DNA of 61,011 nt from Marinobacterium profundum (GTDB taxonomy: Bacteria > Pseudomonadota > Gammaproteobacteria > Pseudomonadales > Balneatricaceae), in assembly GCF_001528745.1 (NCBI RefSeq), contig NZ_BCNS01000156.1, positions 1 through 61,011 of the forward strand, given 5' to 3'. Numbering within the stretch: position 1 is the first letter of the stretch; every line of letters begins with the position of its first letter. A program made the position numbers and the translations under genes. The notes beneath the pieces were generated by a model. The model saw only the letters and a program-made list of their open reading frames with translations, was not told the origin of the DNA and did not search any database. Shown in pieces: positions 8,703 to 18,640 of the stretch.

Positions 8703-8921
8703 GTCAGTCTGTCAAAATTGGGGCAACAAACCCGATGTGAATTTCGAGGCGCAGAATAATACCACAGTTCTGCGCCAGCGGTCGCCGTCACTGCTTTGAC
8801 CCGATAACCCAATCATTGTGCCGACTCTGCGTGACTGCAAGCCCCGCAACACTGATAGCGACCAAAATATCAGCGAACCTTGTCAGCAGAGATGCCAATC
8901 GCACCCAAAGCAAACAGACAT

Positions 8922-8957
8922 AAAAAAAGAGGGAGCAAAAAATGCTCCCTCTTTTTT
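8922..8957 (-). terminator. Terminator after tRNA-Lys
   Basis: Stem GAGGGAGCA (8929-8937) pairs with TGCTCCCTC (8943-8951) around a five-A loop, flanked by A7 on one side and T6 on the other. It lies just downstream of tRNA-Lys on the leftward strand and is symmetrical enough to work in both directions. Confidence 0.85.
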
Positions 8958-8966
8958 CGAATTTGG

Positions 8967-9039
8967 TGGGTCGTATAGGATTCGAACCTATGACCAATTG
9001 GTTAAAAGCCAACTGCTCTACCAACTGAGCTAACGACCC
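8967..9039 (-). tRNA. tRNA-Lys (UUU)
   Basis: A 73-nt cloverleaf on the leftward strand. The acceptor GGGTCGT pairs with ACGACCC plus an A discriminator. The anticodon loop CTTTTAA gives UUU, and the T-loop reads TTCGAAT. The CCA is not encoded. tRNA-Lys downstream of queC is conserved in pseudomonads and relatives. Confidence 0.96.
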
Positions 9040-9051
9040 GATGGGCTGCGC

Positions 9052-9079
9052 ATTCTAAAGACTTTCAGCCTCGATGCAA
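9052..9079 (-). promoter_or_regulatory. Candidate promoter of tRNA-Lys
   Basis: On the leftward strand TTGCAT (9079-9074) is followed by 16 bases and TAGAAT (9057-9052), then a GC-rich discriminator about a dozen bases ahead of the tRNA. The -10 and the 16-base spacing match the promoter in front of the Asp/Val tRNA array. Confidence 0.5.
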
Positions 9080-9095
9080 CCCCTGCAATCAACTT

Positions 9096-9788
9096 TTATG
9101 CCTGATAGCGGGTCGGATCCTCAACACCGGCATCTTCAAAACCCCTGGCACGCAATCGACAGCTATCACAGACGCCACAGGCCCGTCCCTGCTCATCCGC
9201 CTGATAGCAGGACACTGTCAAGCCATAGTCCAGCCCTAGCCGTCGACCTTCGGCAATAATATCCGACTTGGTTAGGCTCATCAGCGGCGTCTCAATACGA
9301 AATGGCTGACCGCTAACACCCGCCTTGGTCGCGAGATTAGCCATAGTTTCGAATGCGGCAATAAATTCGGGCCGACAGTCCGGATAACCGGAGTAATCCA
9401 CCGCATTGACACCGATGAACAGGGCTCTGGCATCCAGCACTTCGGCCCAACCCAGCGCCAGGGAAAGAAATACAGTGTTGCGCGCCGGCACATAGGTCAC
9501 CGGAATCACGCCCTCAACTTCCTGCTCCGGGACATCAATCGAATGATCGGTCAACGCAGAGCCACCAAAGTCCTCCAGATGCAGGCGAACAACCTTGTGC
9601 TTGTGTGCACTAACACCCAGGGCACTGACAACGGCACGGGCAGCATTCAGTTCAGTCTGCGAGCGCTGACCATAATCAAAACTCAGCACATGGCAGTCGT
9701 AACCCTGATCGAGCGCCATCGCCAGCACTGTGGCCGAATCAAGACCACCGGACAACAAGACAACGGCTTTGGGAGAGGATTGAGTCAT
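9096..9788 (-). CDS. queC: 7-cyano-7-deazaguanine synthase QueC
   Basis: QueC converts 7-carboxy-7-deazaguanine to preQ0 with ATP and ammonia, in queuosine biosynthesis. The 230-residue protein has the PP-loop SGGLDS near residue 15 and the C-terminal zinc site C-x10-C-x2-C-x2-C ([17 protein letters not shown]) near residue 190-205. The ATG at 9788 is used; a TTG one codon earlier is the alternative. In related genomes queE normally lies between cpoB and queC, but here only 85 bp separate them and queE is absent. Confidence 0.95.
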   Translation of the reverse strand: MTQSSPKAVVLLSGGLDSATVLAMALDQGYDCHVLSFDYGQRSQTELNAARAVVSALGVSAHKHKVVRLHLEDFGGSALTDHSIDVPEQEVEGVIPVTYVPARNTVFLSLALGWAEVLDARALFIGVNAVDYSGYPDCRPEFIAAFETMANLATKAGVSGQPFRIETPLMSLTKSDIIAEGRRLGLDYGLTVSCYQADEQGRACGVCDSCRLRARGFEDAGVEDPTRYQA

Positions 9789-9834
9789 CAAAACAGTTTC
9801 CGCTTTTAAAAATGTGAGCAGTACAACAAATAAC

Positions 9835-9857
9835 TGAGCCCGGACAGGCCGGGCTCA
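9835..9857 (-). terminator. Hairpin after cpoB
   Basis: A 9-bp GC-rich stem (GAGCCCGG with CCGGGCTC plus one T-A pair) and a 5-nt loop lie 17 bases past the cpoB stop. The following bases on the leftward strand are AT-rich but not a strict T-run. It probably ends or attenuates the tol-pal transcript before queC. Confidence 0.55.
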
Positions 9858-9873
9858 AGCGAACACCAAGCGC

Positions 9874-10674
9874 CTAGCGCTTAAAATTTTGCGCCAATCG
9901 CGCGGCAGAACTTTGCGGGAAATCACGTATCACCCGCTCCAGGTAACGCGCCGACTCAGCCGTGTTGCCACGCTGATAATTCAGCACCCCCAGCTTGTAG
10001 AGCGCATCGGGCAGCTTGGTACTGCCAGGAAAATCACTCACAACACGGGAAAAAGCTGTTTGGGCAAGATCCAGTTGCTGCTGGGCCAGGTAAATTTCAC
10101 CGAGCCAGTAGTGTGCATTCGCCAACCGGGCACTTGCCGGATAGTCCTGCACGAAACGCTCAAAGGCGCCAGCCGCTTCAGTAAACTTGCGCTCTCGCAC
10201 CAGCGCAAAGGCATCCTGATACGCCTGATCATCGCCGCCTGCTCCGGAAGACGCCAAAGGCGCGTAAGTAGGCGCAGGCGCAGCAGTTTCAGGCTCAGGA
10301 GCACCCGCACCTGGCAACGGCGTACCAGAGTTAAGTTCAGGAACCACAGGAGCTACGGCTGCACCGGTAATCAACGCGCCCATGCGGCGGTCGAGATCAC
10401 GGTATCGCTCCAGCTGATCCTTCTGCATACGATCGAACTCGTATTGCTGTGATTCCACCTGGCCGCGCAGGCTGCGTACTTCATCCTGCAGTTGTTGCAG
10501 CATCATCATGAGCTGCGCCTCCTGCGTGCCAAAAGCCTGCCCCGAGCCGCCACTGGAATAGCTCTGCCCTGGCCCCGGCGCGATCTCAATGACCGGCACG
10601 GGGTCCGCAGCCAGAACCGCTACTGGCGCAAGCGCCAGTAGCAATCCCAGAAACCTGAGCCTGAATACAGTCAT
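9874..10674 (-). CDS. cpoB: Cell division coordinator CpoB (YbgF)
   Basis: CpoB is a periplasmic TPR protein that links Tol-Pal driven outer-membrane constriction to septal peptidoglycan synthesis. The 266-residue product has a signal peptide ending near VLAADP, an N-terminal coiled-coil rich in Gln and Leu (about 40-90) used for trimerisation in the family, a Pro/Ala-rich linker (about 105-140) and C-terminal TPRs (about 145-265). The ATG at 10674 lies six bases after the pal stop; a GTG six bases earlier is possible. It is the last gene of the tolQRAB-pal-cpoB operon. Confidence 0.92.
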   Translation of the reverse strand: MTVFRLRFLGLLLALAPVAVLAADPVPVIEIAPGPGQSYSSGGSGQAFGTQEAQLMMMLQQLQDEVRSLRGQVESQQYEFDRMQKDQLERYRDLDRRMGALITGAAVAPVVPELNSGTPLPGAGAPEPETAAPAPTYAPLASSGAGGDDQAYQDAFALVRERKFTEAAGAFERFVQDYPASARLANAHYWLGEIYLAQQQLDLAQTAFSRVVSDFPGSTKLPDALYKLGVLNYQRGNTAESARYLERVIRDFPQSSAARLAQNFKR

Positions 10675-10680
10675 GGGCAC

Positions 10681-11211
10681 TTAGCGGCCAGCGTATTTCA
10701 GCTCAACGCGACGGTTCTGAGCCCAGGAATCCGAGCCATGTCCCATCACTGCCGGCTTTTCTTCGCCGTAACTGATTACTTCAACCTGACCGGCGTTGGC
10801 ACCGTTCACCATCAGGAAACGCGCAACTGCGTTACCACGACGCTCGCCCAGGGCGATGTTGTATTCACGAGTACCACGCTCATCGGCGTGACCTTCCAGG
10901 CGAACGTTTGCCTGCGGGTTAGACGACAGGTAGCGTGCATGCGCTTCCAGATCAGCGAAAGATTCGCCCTTGACGGTAGACTGATCAAAATCGAAGTAGA
11001 AAACTGTCTGCAGGTTTGCAACTTCAGCCGGCAGGTCGGAACCCGACAGTCCGCCCATACCCGCGGAACCGGAGGTCATGGCACCGCCTTCAGAACCCAT
11101 GCTACCGCCCATATCTGCGCTGTCAGTCTGAGTACTAGTGGAGCTGCAACCTGCAACCCATGCGAATGTAAGAGCCAGAGCAGCAACCTTGGTAACGTTC
11201 AACGCACGCAT
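10681..11211 (-). CDS. pal: Peptidoglycan-associated lipoprotein Pal
   Basis: Pal anchors the outer membrane to peptidoglycan and is the outer-membrane partner of TolB. The 176-residue precursor has a lipobox WVAGC near residue 22, a Ser/Gly/Met-rich linker, and an OmpA-like peptidoglycan-binding domain. That domain shows FYFDFDQSTV, LEGHADERGTREYN and the terminal NRRVEL. AAGGAG lies ten bases upstream of the ATG. It sits between tolB and cpoB as usual. Confidence 0.96.
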   Translation of the reverse strand: MRALNVTKVAALALTFAWVAGCSSTSTQTDSADMGGSMGSEGGAMTSGSAGMGGLSGSDLPAEVANLQTVFYFDFDQSTVKGESFADLEAHARYLSSNPQANVRLEGHADERGTREYNIALGERRGNAVARFLMVNGANAGQVEVISYGEEKPAVMGHGSDSWAQNRRVELKYAGR

Positions 11212-11280
11212 TCTTCTATTGCTCCTTGAAGCGACCGTCTTGGCCGCTAATGTGTAGACTAAAGTAATGTTAGCCCGGTC

Positions 11281-12582
11281 CTATTGCAAGTAGGGGGACC
11301 AGGCCGGCTCCCTAACATCACCCGATGACGAGGGCATGCGAAAGCGCACCCGACCATCGAGAGAAACTGCCGCCAGTACACCGGTACTACCCTGCTGGGT
11401 CGCGTACAGCACAACGCTGCCGTTCGGTGCTATGGTTGGCGATTCGTCCAGAGACGTCTGAGTCAGTATATCCAGGCGCCCTGTTTTAAGATCCTGCACT
11501 GCAATATTGAAGGCCGCTCCAGCACCGGCACTGCGATGCACCATGGCCAGGAAACGGCCATCCTGGGTCAGCTTGCCGCTACTATTGTAGTTGCCCTCAA
11601 AGGTCACACGCTCAATGCGCCTATCCGCCAGGTAGACACGGTAGATCTGCGGCTGCCCACCCCGATCCGACGTAAAGAGTATGGACTGCCCGTCCGGCGC
11701 CCAGGTCGGCTCGGTGTCTATGCCGTAGTGGTGCGTTACCCGGGTTAGCTGGCGGCGCGCCAGGTCCAGCGTATAAATTTCAGGGTTACCATCCTTGGAC
11801 AGCGTCAACGCCAGGCGCTGACCGTCCGGCGCCCAGGCCGGCGCACCGTTGAGTCCCGGAAAGGACTGAATTTTTTCCCGCTTGCCACTGGCCAAGTGCT
11901 GCACATAGATTCCCGGACGCGAGCTTTCAAAGGATACGTACGCCAGCTTGCTGCCATCCCTGGACCAGGACGGCGACATGATGGGCTCGCGGGACTCCAG
12001 AATGGTACGCGCACGCGCACCGTCGGCATCCGCCAGCTGCAGGCTGTAGCGGTGCTGGCCAGCGCCCTGACTCTGCGCCGTCACATAAGCGATGCGGGTA
12101 GAAAAGGCACCGCGCAAACCTGTAAGCTTCTCGAATACTGCATCGGCGATATAGTGCGCCATATCACGCATATTGCGTGTTGAGCCACTGATCTGCTCAC
12201 CGAACACCCGCGTTTCCTTGAGCACATCGTAGAGCTCATAGGTCACCTGCAATTGCTCACCGCCGGTCGAGCTTACGCGACCAATCAGCAGATAATTCTG
12301 CCCCGATACGCGCCAGTCCCGAAAGAACACCTGCGCCTGCTGCTGCGGAAAGCTCAACATGTCAGCGCGTTTCATGGCACCGAAAAAGCCGCTGCGGTGA
12401 AGGTCAGTGGACACGATCTCGGCGATATCCTCCGGCAGCGGCGTAGTGCCACTCCAGCCAAAGGGCACCACAGCGATGGGCGTCGGCGCATCTACACCCT
12501 GGGTGACTTCAATCACCAACTCCGCGCGCACACCGAATGCCAACAGCATCAATACGCAGCACGCCAGCAACCTTTGCTTCAT
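11281..12582 (-). CDS. tolB: Tol-Pal system protein TolB
   Basis: TolB is the periplasmic beta-propeller that binds Pal and is displaced by TolA. The 433-residue protein has a signal peptide ending around FGVRAE, an N-terminal domain (about 20-155) and C-terminal propeller repeats with recurring PSWSRDG, PAWAPDG and PTWAPDG motifs. The ATG at 12582 has AAGGTGG eight bases upstream and lies five bases past the tolA stop; a GTG further upstream would overlap tolA. Confidence 0.95.
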   Translation of the reverse strand: MKQRLLACCVLMLLAFGVRAELVIEVTQGVDAPTPIAVVPFGWSGTTPLPEDIAEIVSTDLHRSGFFGAMKRADMLSFPQQQAQVFFRDWRVSGQNYLLIGRVSSTGGEQLQVTYELYDVLKETRVFGEQISGSTRNMRDMAHYIADAVFEKLTGLRGAFSTRIAYVTAQSQGAGQHRYSLQLADADGARARTILESREPIMSPSWSRDGSKLAYVSFESSRPGIYVQHLASGKREKIQSFPGLNGAPAWAPDGQRLALTLSKDGNPEIYTLDLARRQLTRVTHHYGIDTEPTWAPDGQSILFTSDRGGQPQIYRVYLADRRIERVTFEGNYNSSGKLTQDGRFLAMVHRSAGAGAAFNIAVQDLKTGRLDILTQTSLDESPTIAPNGSVVLYATQQGSTGVLAAVSLDGRVRFRMPSSSGDVREPAWSPYLQ

Positions 12583-12587
12583 CGCTA

Positions 12588-13754
12588 TTACCACCTTAAT
12601 CCCTCCGGTCGGAACTTAACTCTGAATTTTCTGAAATTGCGCTCGAACGTCAATGGATCCAACTCAGTCAATCTAGAAAAACGATCGACCTTGTACACCG
12701 CCTGCACCGCCGTAGCGTCAAATCCTGAATCACCACTGCTCAGCACCAGATTAGCACTATCAACTTCGCCGGACGGGAAAAGGCGTATTTCCACCACCGC
12801 CTCCATGCCGTTACGAGATGCGCTTGAAATCCGCCAGTAGCGCTCCAATTCACTTCGTATATAGTCACCCATCGACACCATCAGCTGCTGCGATGCGCGA
12901 TCCGCGGCCATCTTCTGCTGCTCCTGGGCCAATTCTTTTTCAAGCTGCGCCAGTTCACGTGCTTTTTCGGCTTCCTTGCGCTGCTGTTCTTCCTGCTTGC
13001 GCTTGGCTTCGGCAACACGCTTGGCTTCGGCTTCCGCCTTGGCCTTGGCCGCCACATCTGCCTGTTTTTTCTTCTCGGCCGCGGCTTTTGCCTGATCGTC
13101 AGCCTGCTTTTTCTTCTCGGCGGCAAGCTTGGCCTGATCGTCCGCCTGCTTTTTCTTCTCAGCGGCAAGCTTCGCCTGATCATCTGCCAGCTTTTTCTTG
13201 TCAGCCGCAGCTTTGGCCAGATCCTCGGCCTGTTTTTTCTTCTCGGCGGCGAGCTTCGCCTGCTCCTGCGCCTTCTGCTTTGTCTCAGCGACAGCCTTAG
13301 CCTCAGCAGCCTTAGCCTTCGCCAGAACTTCAGCCTGCTCCTTTTGCTGGCGCTGGGCTTCTGCCTTCTGCTCAGCCTCTTTTACCGATTTTTCCTTTGC
13401 CGCCTGCTCATTCTGGGCCTTTAGCTCCTGAGCCTGCTGTGCCTTTGCAGCCTTTTCCTGCGCCGCCAGCTCCTGCTGACGCTGCTTTTCCTGCGCCTGA
13501 TCGCGCTCGTTCTGCTTGAGCTGCTCGGTTTTCTTGCGCGCCTCTTCAGCGCGACGCGCCTGCTCGGTCTGCTTTTCCAGCGCCTGACTCACCGCGCCCA
13601 GATCCACCATCTGCGCCTGAATATGGCGCGGCTTCAGCTCCCGCGGGTCGGCCTGGTCGAACCAGTGACCAGCCAGCAGCAACACCACAGCCACATGCAC
13701 CAGAAACGCAAGCAGGCTGGGTACCAGATAACTGCGCTTATCCACCGACCACAC
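12588..13754 (-). CDS. tolA: Cell envelope integrity protein TolA
   Basis: TolA spans the periplasm and connects the TolQR motor to TolB-Pal. The 388-residue protein has one N-terminal membrane anchor (about 9-30). A long Ala/Lys/Glu/Gln helical domain follows (about 60-290), with near-perfect 14-residue units built on [14 protein letters not shown]. The C-terminal domain (about 295-388) shows [13 protein letters not shown] and RLFPSGEV. It starts with GTG directly against the tolR stop. The repeat tract is made of highly similar 42-bp DNA units, so length changes by slippage or recombination would be expected. Confidence 0.95.
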
Positions 13755-14171
13755 CTACTCGGTTACCAGCCCGACACTGGGTGCGCCGGCCTGCTGCAAC
13801 AGCACCATAAGCCCGACGACCTTGTCATATTCAACGCGTCTGTCACCTTTGACCAGCAACATTTTTTCCGGATTCGCCGCCAGCACCTTCTGCACACGCT
13901 CACCCACATCTTCTGCACTGACAACCGACTGTTCGGTGCCGCCAATATTGATGTAGTACTGCCCCTGTGCATCCACCGTAACGATCAGTGGTTCGCTGTC
14001 CTTGCTGTCCACAGGGTCGGCTGAGGCCTTGGGCAACTCCACATCCACACCCTGGGTAAGCATTGGGGCGGTAACCATGAAGATCACCAGCAGCACCATC
14101 ATGACGTCGATATAGGGTACAACGTTGATCTCGGCATTAAGCTTGCGCTTGCGCTTCTGTCGTCTAATCAT
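13755..14171 (-). CDS. tolR: Tol-Pal proton channel subunit TolR
   Basis: TolR is the ExbD-like subunit of the TolQR motor that energises TolA with the proton gradient. The 138-residue protein has a basic N-terminus (RRQKRKRKLNAEIN), one membrane helix (about 18-40) containing the essential Asp in VPYIDVMMVLLVIF, and a periplasmic domain. It follows tolQ by 12 bases and abuts tolA. Confidence 0.95.
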   Translation of the reverse strand: MIRRQKRKRKLNAEINVVPYIDVMMVLLVIFMVTAPMLTQGVDVELPKASADPVDSKDSEPLIVTVDAQGQYYINIGGTEQSVVSAEDVGERVQKVLAANPEKMLLVKGDRRVEYDKVVGLMVLLQQAGAPSVGLVTE

Positions 14172-14183
14172 GAGATTGCCTGA

Positions 14184-14864
14184 TCAATCCGCTGAATGAA
14201 TGCGACGGTGCAAAATACTGGAAAACTCATCGGCGAAGGTCTCGTAACGGTTAAGCAGCCCTTCGGATTTGGACGAGAAGCGGTTATAGGCAATGACCGC
14301 CGGAATCGCCGCAAAAAGCCCAATCGCCGTAGCAATCAGCGCCTCGGAAATACCCGGTGCCACGGACGCGAGCGTCGCCTGGTGCATATTGGCCAGCCCG
14401 CGGAATGAGTTCATGATGCCCCAGACAGTACCGAACAGACCTATATAGGGACTGGTCGAACCAACGGTAGCCAAAAACGGCAGGTGCTGATCCAGCTTTT
14501 CCTCTTCACGGGCCAGCGCAACACGCATGCTGCGCTGAATACCTTCCATCACTGCATCGGGATCGTAATTGCGCTGCTGCGTCAGGCGAGTGAATTCCTT
14601 GATACCGGAGCGGAAAATATTCTCGGCACCATTACCCGGATCCGGAGACTGATTCACTTCGCGAAACAGATGCCCCAGATCAACGCCCGACCAAAAGCGC
14701 TCTTCAAACACGGCCAGACCTTTGCTGGCATCACTGAAGACGCGGCGACGCTGAAAAATCATGATCCATGACAGGAAGGATGCCAACAGCAATATCAGCA
14801 TAACCAGCTGCACAACCAGACTTGCGTTGAGCACCAGACTCCAGATCGACATTTCCTCGACCAC
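14184..14864 (-). CDS. tolQ: Tol-Pal proton channel subunit TolQ
   Basis: TolQ is the ExbB-like, three-helix channel subunit of the Tol motor. The 226-residue protein has helices at about 13-35, 130-160 and 170-195, with conserved TVWGIMNSF and AIGLFAAIPAVIAYN segments. The start is GTG at 14864, with AGAGGAA six bases upstream; an ATG four codons later is crowded against its upstream purine run. It heads the operon. The usual upstream gene ybgC is missing, so the promoter must lie in the 717-bp gap that contains a repeat element. Confidence 0.94.
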   Translation of the reverse strand: MVEEMSIWSLVLNASLVVQLVMLILLLASFLSWIMIFQRRRVFSDASKGLAVFEERFWSGVDLGHLFREVNQSPDPGNGAENIFRSGIKEFTRLTQQRNYDPDAVMEGIQRSMRVALAREEEKLDQHLPFLATVGSTSPYIGLFGTVWGIMNSFRGLANMHQATLASVAPGISEALIATAIGLFAAIPAVIAYNRFSSKSEGLLNRYETFADEFSSILHRRIHSAD

Positions 14865-15581
14865 AACAAATTCCTCTCACGCGCCAGATCACAAGAAGTG
14901 CCGGCTGACTCGGTTGATAAATCGAACTACCCGATGCCACATAAAGCAACGAACAGACCAAAACAGGTTAATAGGTTCTGGATGCAATAAAAAGCTTCCC
15001 GACAGCCTCTGTCGACCCTAACACAGACTTGCCTGCGATCGCTGTATGATAGCGCTCAAGCAGATTGGTTCAGCCACATCCACGAGCGCCGCATGATAGC
15101 GGCTCCAAGCTTGCTGCAGAATGAACAAAGCCACTGCTAGCAGCCTGTCGGACTTGACCGATCGTAGCGAGGGAAAGTCCGTTTCGAGGCAGTTTTTGAG
15201 CTCTTTTGAGACGAATAGTGGTTCTATTTAACAAAAAAGAGCGCGAATAATGCCCAGAATCGGCTTTTCCACAGTAGATTAGCGTTAAGTCCGACTGGCT
15301 GCTCGAACCCCGCCCCACGCACACTGTCGCACAACCTTAACAGGCGCACGCAGCAGAGGTGAATAAGGGTAAGCATACAAAGTCGTTTGCGCGATGGGCA
15401 GGGACCAGGGACCTGGGCCTTTAGGCGTCGAGCGAATTCTGCGCACACAATAGCAGGCGCAAAAATTTATTCAAGCAGCTTATGCAGCGCCAACGCAAAA
15501 AGAATTTCAGCCGCCATGACCGCCCTTAAATAGTGCATGGAAACGGCCAGAAACAGGCAAAGCCGACCCCACAACTTTCAC
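14865..15581. other. 717-bp gap between ruvB and tolQ, ybgC absent
   Basis: In relatives this position normally holds ybgC, an acyl-CoA thioesterase gene of the tol operon. No fragment of it is recognisable on either strand. The gap contains one inverted-repeat element (15140-15302), unassigned sequence on both sides and presumably the tolQ promoter. A 16-codon frame at 15467-15517 is too short to support. Confidence 0.6.
15140..15302 (-). mobile_element. 163-bp inverted-repeat element, copy A
   Basis: The core begins GCAGCCTGTCGGACTT and ends with nearly the inverse sequence. It is the reverse complement of the copies at 25548 and 42345, with the same length and about nine substitutions relative to copy B. 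On the leftward strand it reads open as part of an 84-codon frame (15070-15324) containing LIYCGKADSGHYSRS. It has no transposase, so it fits a non-autonomous MITE-like element. No target-site duplication is clear. Confidence 0.75.
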
Positions 15582-16595
15582 TCAGGGGTTGCGTTCAGGC
15601 ACCGCCAGACCAAAGTGCAGATACGCATGATCGGTGACAATGCGCCCTCTGGGTGTGCGCATGATAAAACCTTGCTGAATGAGATAGGGCTCCAGCACGT
15701 CCTCGATGGTATCGCGCTCTTCCGAAATCGCCGCCGCCAGATTATCGACGCCAACAGGCCCACCACCAAACTTCTCGATCATCGCCAGCAACAGGCGCCT
15801 ATCCATATGATCAAACCCGCGCTCGTCGACGCTAAGCATGTTCAGTGCCAGATCAGCCGTCTGCCGGTCAATCTCGCCATTACCCTTAACCTCAGCGTAA
15901 TCCCGCGCACGCCTTAGCAAGCGATTCGCGATACGTGGTGTACCCCGCGCTCGCCTGGCAACTTCCAGCGCACCCTCAGACGCTATGCTGGTGCCAGACA
16001 GACGCGCTGAGCGCTCGACGATCTGTGCCAGATCATCAACGCCATAGAATTCCAGCCGCTGCACTATGCCAAAGCGGTCGCGCAGCGGGGACGTCAGCAG
16101 CCCGGCACGGGTTGTTGCCCCCACCAGGGTAAAGGGCGGCAGCTCTATCTTGATTGAGCGCGCCGCAGGCCCCTCCCCGATCATGATATCGAGCTGATAG
16201 TCCTCCATGGCCGGATAGAGAATTTCTTCCACATTGGGGCTCAAACGATGGATTTCGTCGATAAAAAGAATATCGCCAGGTTCCAGACTGGTGAGCATGG
16301 CCGCCACGTCACCGGCCTTTTCCAGCACAGGCCCGGAGGTCGTCTTGATGGCCCCCTTCATCTCGTTAGCGATGATATTGGCGAGCGTGGTCTTGCCAAG
16401 ACCGGGCGGTCCGAATATCAGGGTATGGTCCAGGGCCTCGCCACGCTTGCGTGCCGCCTCGATGAAAATTTCCATCTGCTCACGCACCCGCGGCTGACCT
16501 TCGTAATCCGCCAGCGTCTTGGGGCGTATCGCCCTATCCAGCACATCCTCCGTCGGGCTCGCCTGGGGCGCAATAAAACGGTCTGCTTCGATCAT
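15582..16595 (-). CDS. ruvB: Holliday junction branch migration helicase RuvB
   Basis: RuvB is the hexameric AAA+ motor that drives branch migration with RuvA. The 337-residue protein has Walker [10 protein letters not shown] near residue 62, Walker B DEIHR near residue 112, the arginine-finger region [18 protein letters not shown] and a C-terminal winged helix (about 255-337). It is the last of the ruv genes, 35 bases after ruvA. Confidence 0.97.
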   Translation of the reverse strand: MIEADRFIAPQASPTEDVLDRAIRPKTLADYEGQPRVREQMEIFIEAARKRGEALDHTLIFGPPGLGKTTLANIIANEMKGAIKTTSGPVLEKAGDVAAMLTSLEPGDILFIDEIHRLSPNVEEILYPAMEDYQLDIMIGEGPAARSIKIELPPFTLVGATTRAGLLTSPLRDRFGIVQRLEFYGVDDLAQIVERSARLSGTSIASEGALEVARRARGTPRIANRLLRRARDYAEVKGNGEIDRQTADLALNMLSVDERGFDHMDRRLLLAMIEKFGGGPVGVDNLAAAISEERDTIEDVLEPYLIQQGFIMRTPRGRIVTDHAYLHFGLAVPERNP

Positions 16596-16630
16596 ACAGC
16601 CTTACTCCACAGCGCCAGATCTGACATCTA

Positions 16631-17257
16631 TCAACCCCCGACCATTGACTTGAGGGCTTGGCGAATCAGCGCTTCACAGGGCGCATTGGCATCCAGCTGT
16701 CTGGCCGCCTGGCTCACAGCCTTGGTGGCTTCAGCGGGCTTGTAACCCAGCGCCACCAGCGCACTCTCCGCCTCGGAAGTCGCATCAGGGCCTGCGACAG
16801 GCGCCTGCTCACCGGGGGCGGACAGCTGAAATTCGCCGGCACCGGACACCTGCAACTCCTTGAGTTTGTCTTTCATCTCGACGATCAGTCGCTCCGCGGT
16901 CTTTTTGCCGATGCCAGGCAAACGCACCAGCGATGCCGTATCGCCCTGATGCACCGCCCGCACAAAGCTGTCGGCATCAATGCCCGACAAAATGGTCAGC
17001 GCGAGCTTGGGACCAACACCATTCACCTTGATAAGGGCACGGAACAGACTGCGCTCGCCCCGATCAGCAAAACCGTAAAGCAACTGCGCATCTTCACGCA
17101 CCACAAAGTGGGTGTAGAGCACCACCTGCTTGCCACGCTCGGGCAGGCGATAGAAGGTATTCATCGAGGCTTCGAGCTCGTAACCAATCCCACCCACCTC
17201 TACCAGCAACTGCGGCGGATGCTTTTCCAGCAACTCCCCTCTCAGACGTCCTATCAC
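16631..17257 (-). CDS. ruvA: Holliday junction DNA-binding protein RuvA
   Basis: RuvA binds four-way junctions and loads RuvB. The 208-residue protein has the N-terminal OB domain (about 1-63), tandem helix-hairpin-helix motifs ([22 protein letters not shown]) and a C-terminal RuvB-binding domain (about 160-208). It starts with GTG in a GTGA overlap with the upstream TRIC-type gene, which implies translational coupling. Confidence 0.96.
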   Translation of the reverse strand: MIGRLRGELLEKHPPQLLVEVGGIGYELEASMNTFYRLPERGKQVVLYTHFVVREDAQLLYGFADRGERSLFRALIKVNGVGPKLALTILSGIDADSFVRAVHQGDTASLVRLPGIGKKTAERLIVEMKDKLKELQVSGAGEFQLSAPGEQAPVAGPDATSEAESALVALGYKPAEATKAVSQAARQLDANAPCEALIRQALKSMVGG

Positions 17258-17934
17258 GGCTCTTTTCTCTCCAGATTACGGGCTTCTTCGGGTGATTCCA
17301 GCCTGTGCCCTGCCACTATAAATTCAGGCAGCCTCAGCCCCGCCACGATGGAGGCCATGCGAAACACAAACACTATGGTCATGGCACTCAACTCCAGCCA
17401 GCGTGTGGGCTCGGTCATAACATGGCTGAACACCACATAGACGACCGCGCCCACCAGCGCGCAGCTGGCATACATTTCACCGTTCCATTGCAAAATCAGC
17501 GGCACCTGGCCGGTGAGGATATCGCGAATCATGCCACCGGCCACACCGGTAATAACGGCCATCATGACCACCACTACATCAGGCATACCCAGGGCGAGGG
17601 CTTTCTGCGCTCCCAGAATGGCGAACAGCGACAGCCCCAGCGCATCCAGAATCAGCAGCAGGCGCCGGGGGTACCGGATATAGCGCGACAGCACAAAGGC
17701 CAGCACCGCACTTAAAATGGCCACCCACAGGTAGCGGGTATCGCCAATCCAGAGCACCGGGTGAGCATTCAGGGTGATGTCCCGCAGCGTACCGCCACCC
17801 AGCGCCGTCACAATACCCAGTACCACCACACCCAGAATATCCAGTCGCTTGCCCTGGGCGGCAAGCGCGCCGGTGGTAGCGAACACGGCAACACCGGCGA
17901 GGTCCGCCACATAGACAAACTCAAGGTAGGTCAT
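17254..17934 (-). CDS. TRIC/UPF0126-family membrane channel protein
   Basis: A 226-residue membrane protein of the UPF0126 (YadS/YicG) family, the bacterial relatives of trimeric intracellular cation channels; some members are linked to glycine or cation permeation. About seven hydrophobic helices are visible. The two family repeats carry GGGTLRDI near residue 46 and GGMIRDIL near residue 132. It is inserted between ruvC and ruvA with 4-bp overlaps at both ends, so it is translated as part of the ruv operon. No DNA-repair role is known for the family. Confidence 0.85.
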   Translation of the reverse strand: MTYLEFVYVADLAGVAVFATTGALAAQGKRLDILGVVVLGIVTALGGGTLRDITLNAHPVLWIGDTRYLWVAILSAVLAFVLSRYIRYPRRLLLILDALGLSLFAILGAQKALALGMPDVVVVMMAVITGVAGGMIRDILTGQVPLILQWNGEMYASCALVGAVVYVVFSHVMTEPTRWLELSAMTIVFVFRMASIVAGLRLPEFIVAGHRLESPEEARNLERKEP

Positions 17935-18449
17935 TTGCGCCAGCGTCCGTTACGACTGGCGCAGACACCCAGGGTACGCACCATGCTGCTGCGGGTATGG
18001 GCATGACAGATGGCGATGGCCAGGGCATCAGCGGCATCGGCCTGGGGCAGGCCCGGCAATTTCAACAAATAGGACACCATGTGCTGCACCTGCGCCTTGT
18101 CGGCGCCGCCATTGCCTACCACCGCCTGCTTTACCTTGCGTGCGGCATACTCGTATACCGGCAGGTCTCGATTACTGCAGGCGACGATGGCCACACCGCG
18201 CGCCTGCCCAAGCTTCAGGGCCGAGTCCGGATTGCGTGCCATGAACACCTGCTCGATCGCCATTTCCTGCGGACAGTATGTTTCCACGATCTCACTGACG
18301 CCGGCGTAGACCTGCTGCAGCCGCTCGGGCAGCTCATCGCCCTTGATGCGAATGCAACCACTGGCTACATATTCATTGCGCCCATCGACATGGTTAATCA
18401 CCCCGTACCCGGTGATCCGCGAGCCGGGGTCAATTCCTAGAATCAGCAT
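17931..18449 (-). CDS. ruvC: Crossover junction endodeoxyribonuclease RuvC
   Basis: RuvC resolves Holliday junctions by symmetric nicking. The 172-residue protein shows the RNase H-like catalytic acids: Asp in [12 protein letters not shown] near residue 7, Glu in IEQVFMARN near residue 66 and Asp in [12 protein letters not shown] near residue 140. The ATG at 18449 gives the family start [10 protein letters not shown]; the frame is open for 34 codons upstream, but those codons do not resemble RuvC. It overlaps the next gene by ATGA. Confidence 0.95.
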   Translation of the reverse strand: MLILGIDPGSRITGYGVINHVDGRNEYVASGCIRIKGDELPERLQQVYAGVSEIVETYCPQEMAIEQVFMARNPDSALKLGQARGVAIVACSNRDLPVYEYAARKVKQAVVGNGGADKAQVQHMVSYLLKLPGLPQADAADALAIAICHAHTRSSMVRTLGVCASRNGRWRK

Positions 18450-18640
18450 ACAGATTCGCTTATCCCTGAGTGCGTCTGGGCCATGATAGCGACTCAGACG
18501 CACTGCTGCGCAAAATAAAAGGCCGGAGCCCGGATTTAACCGCCGCATCAATACAGGTCTGCAAGGACCTCACTGACGACGACTAAAATCCTGACCCCGG
18601 CCGGGAGTGTCTCGACGGGTTGCCCGTAAAACGAAATGAC

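Noticed and set aside
15467-15517. 16-codon frame with AAGGGCGG ahead of its ATG in the ruvB-tolQ gap
   Set aside because: Too short to support without expression or conservation evidence.
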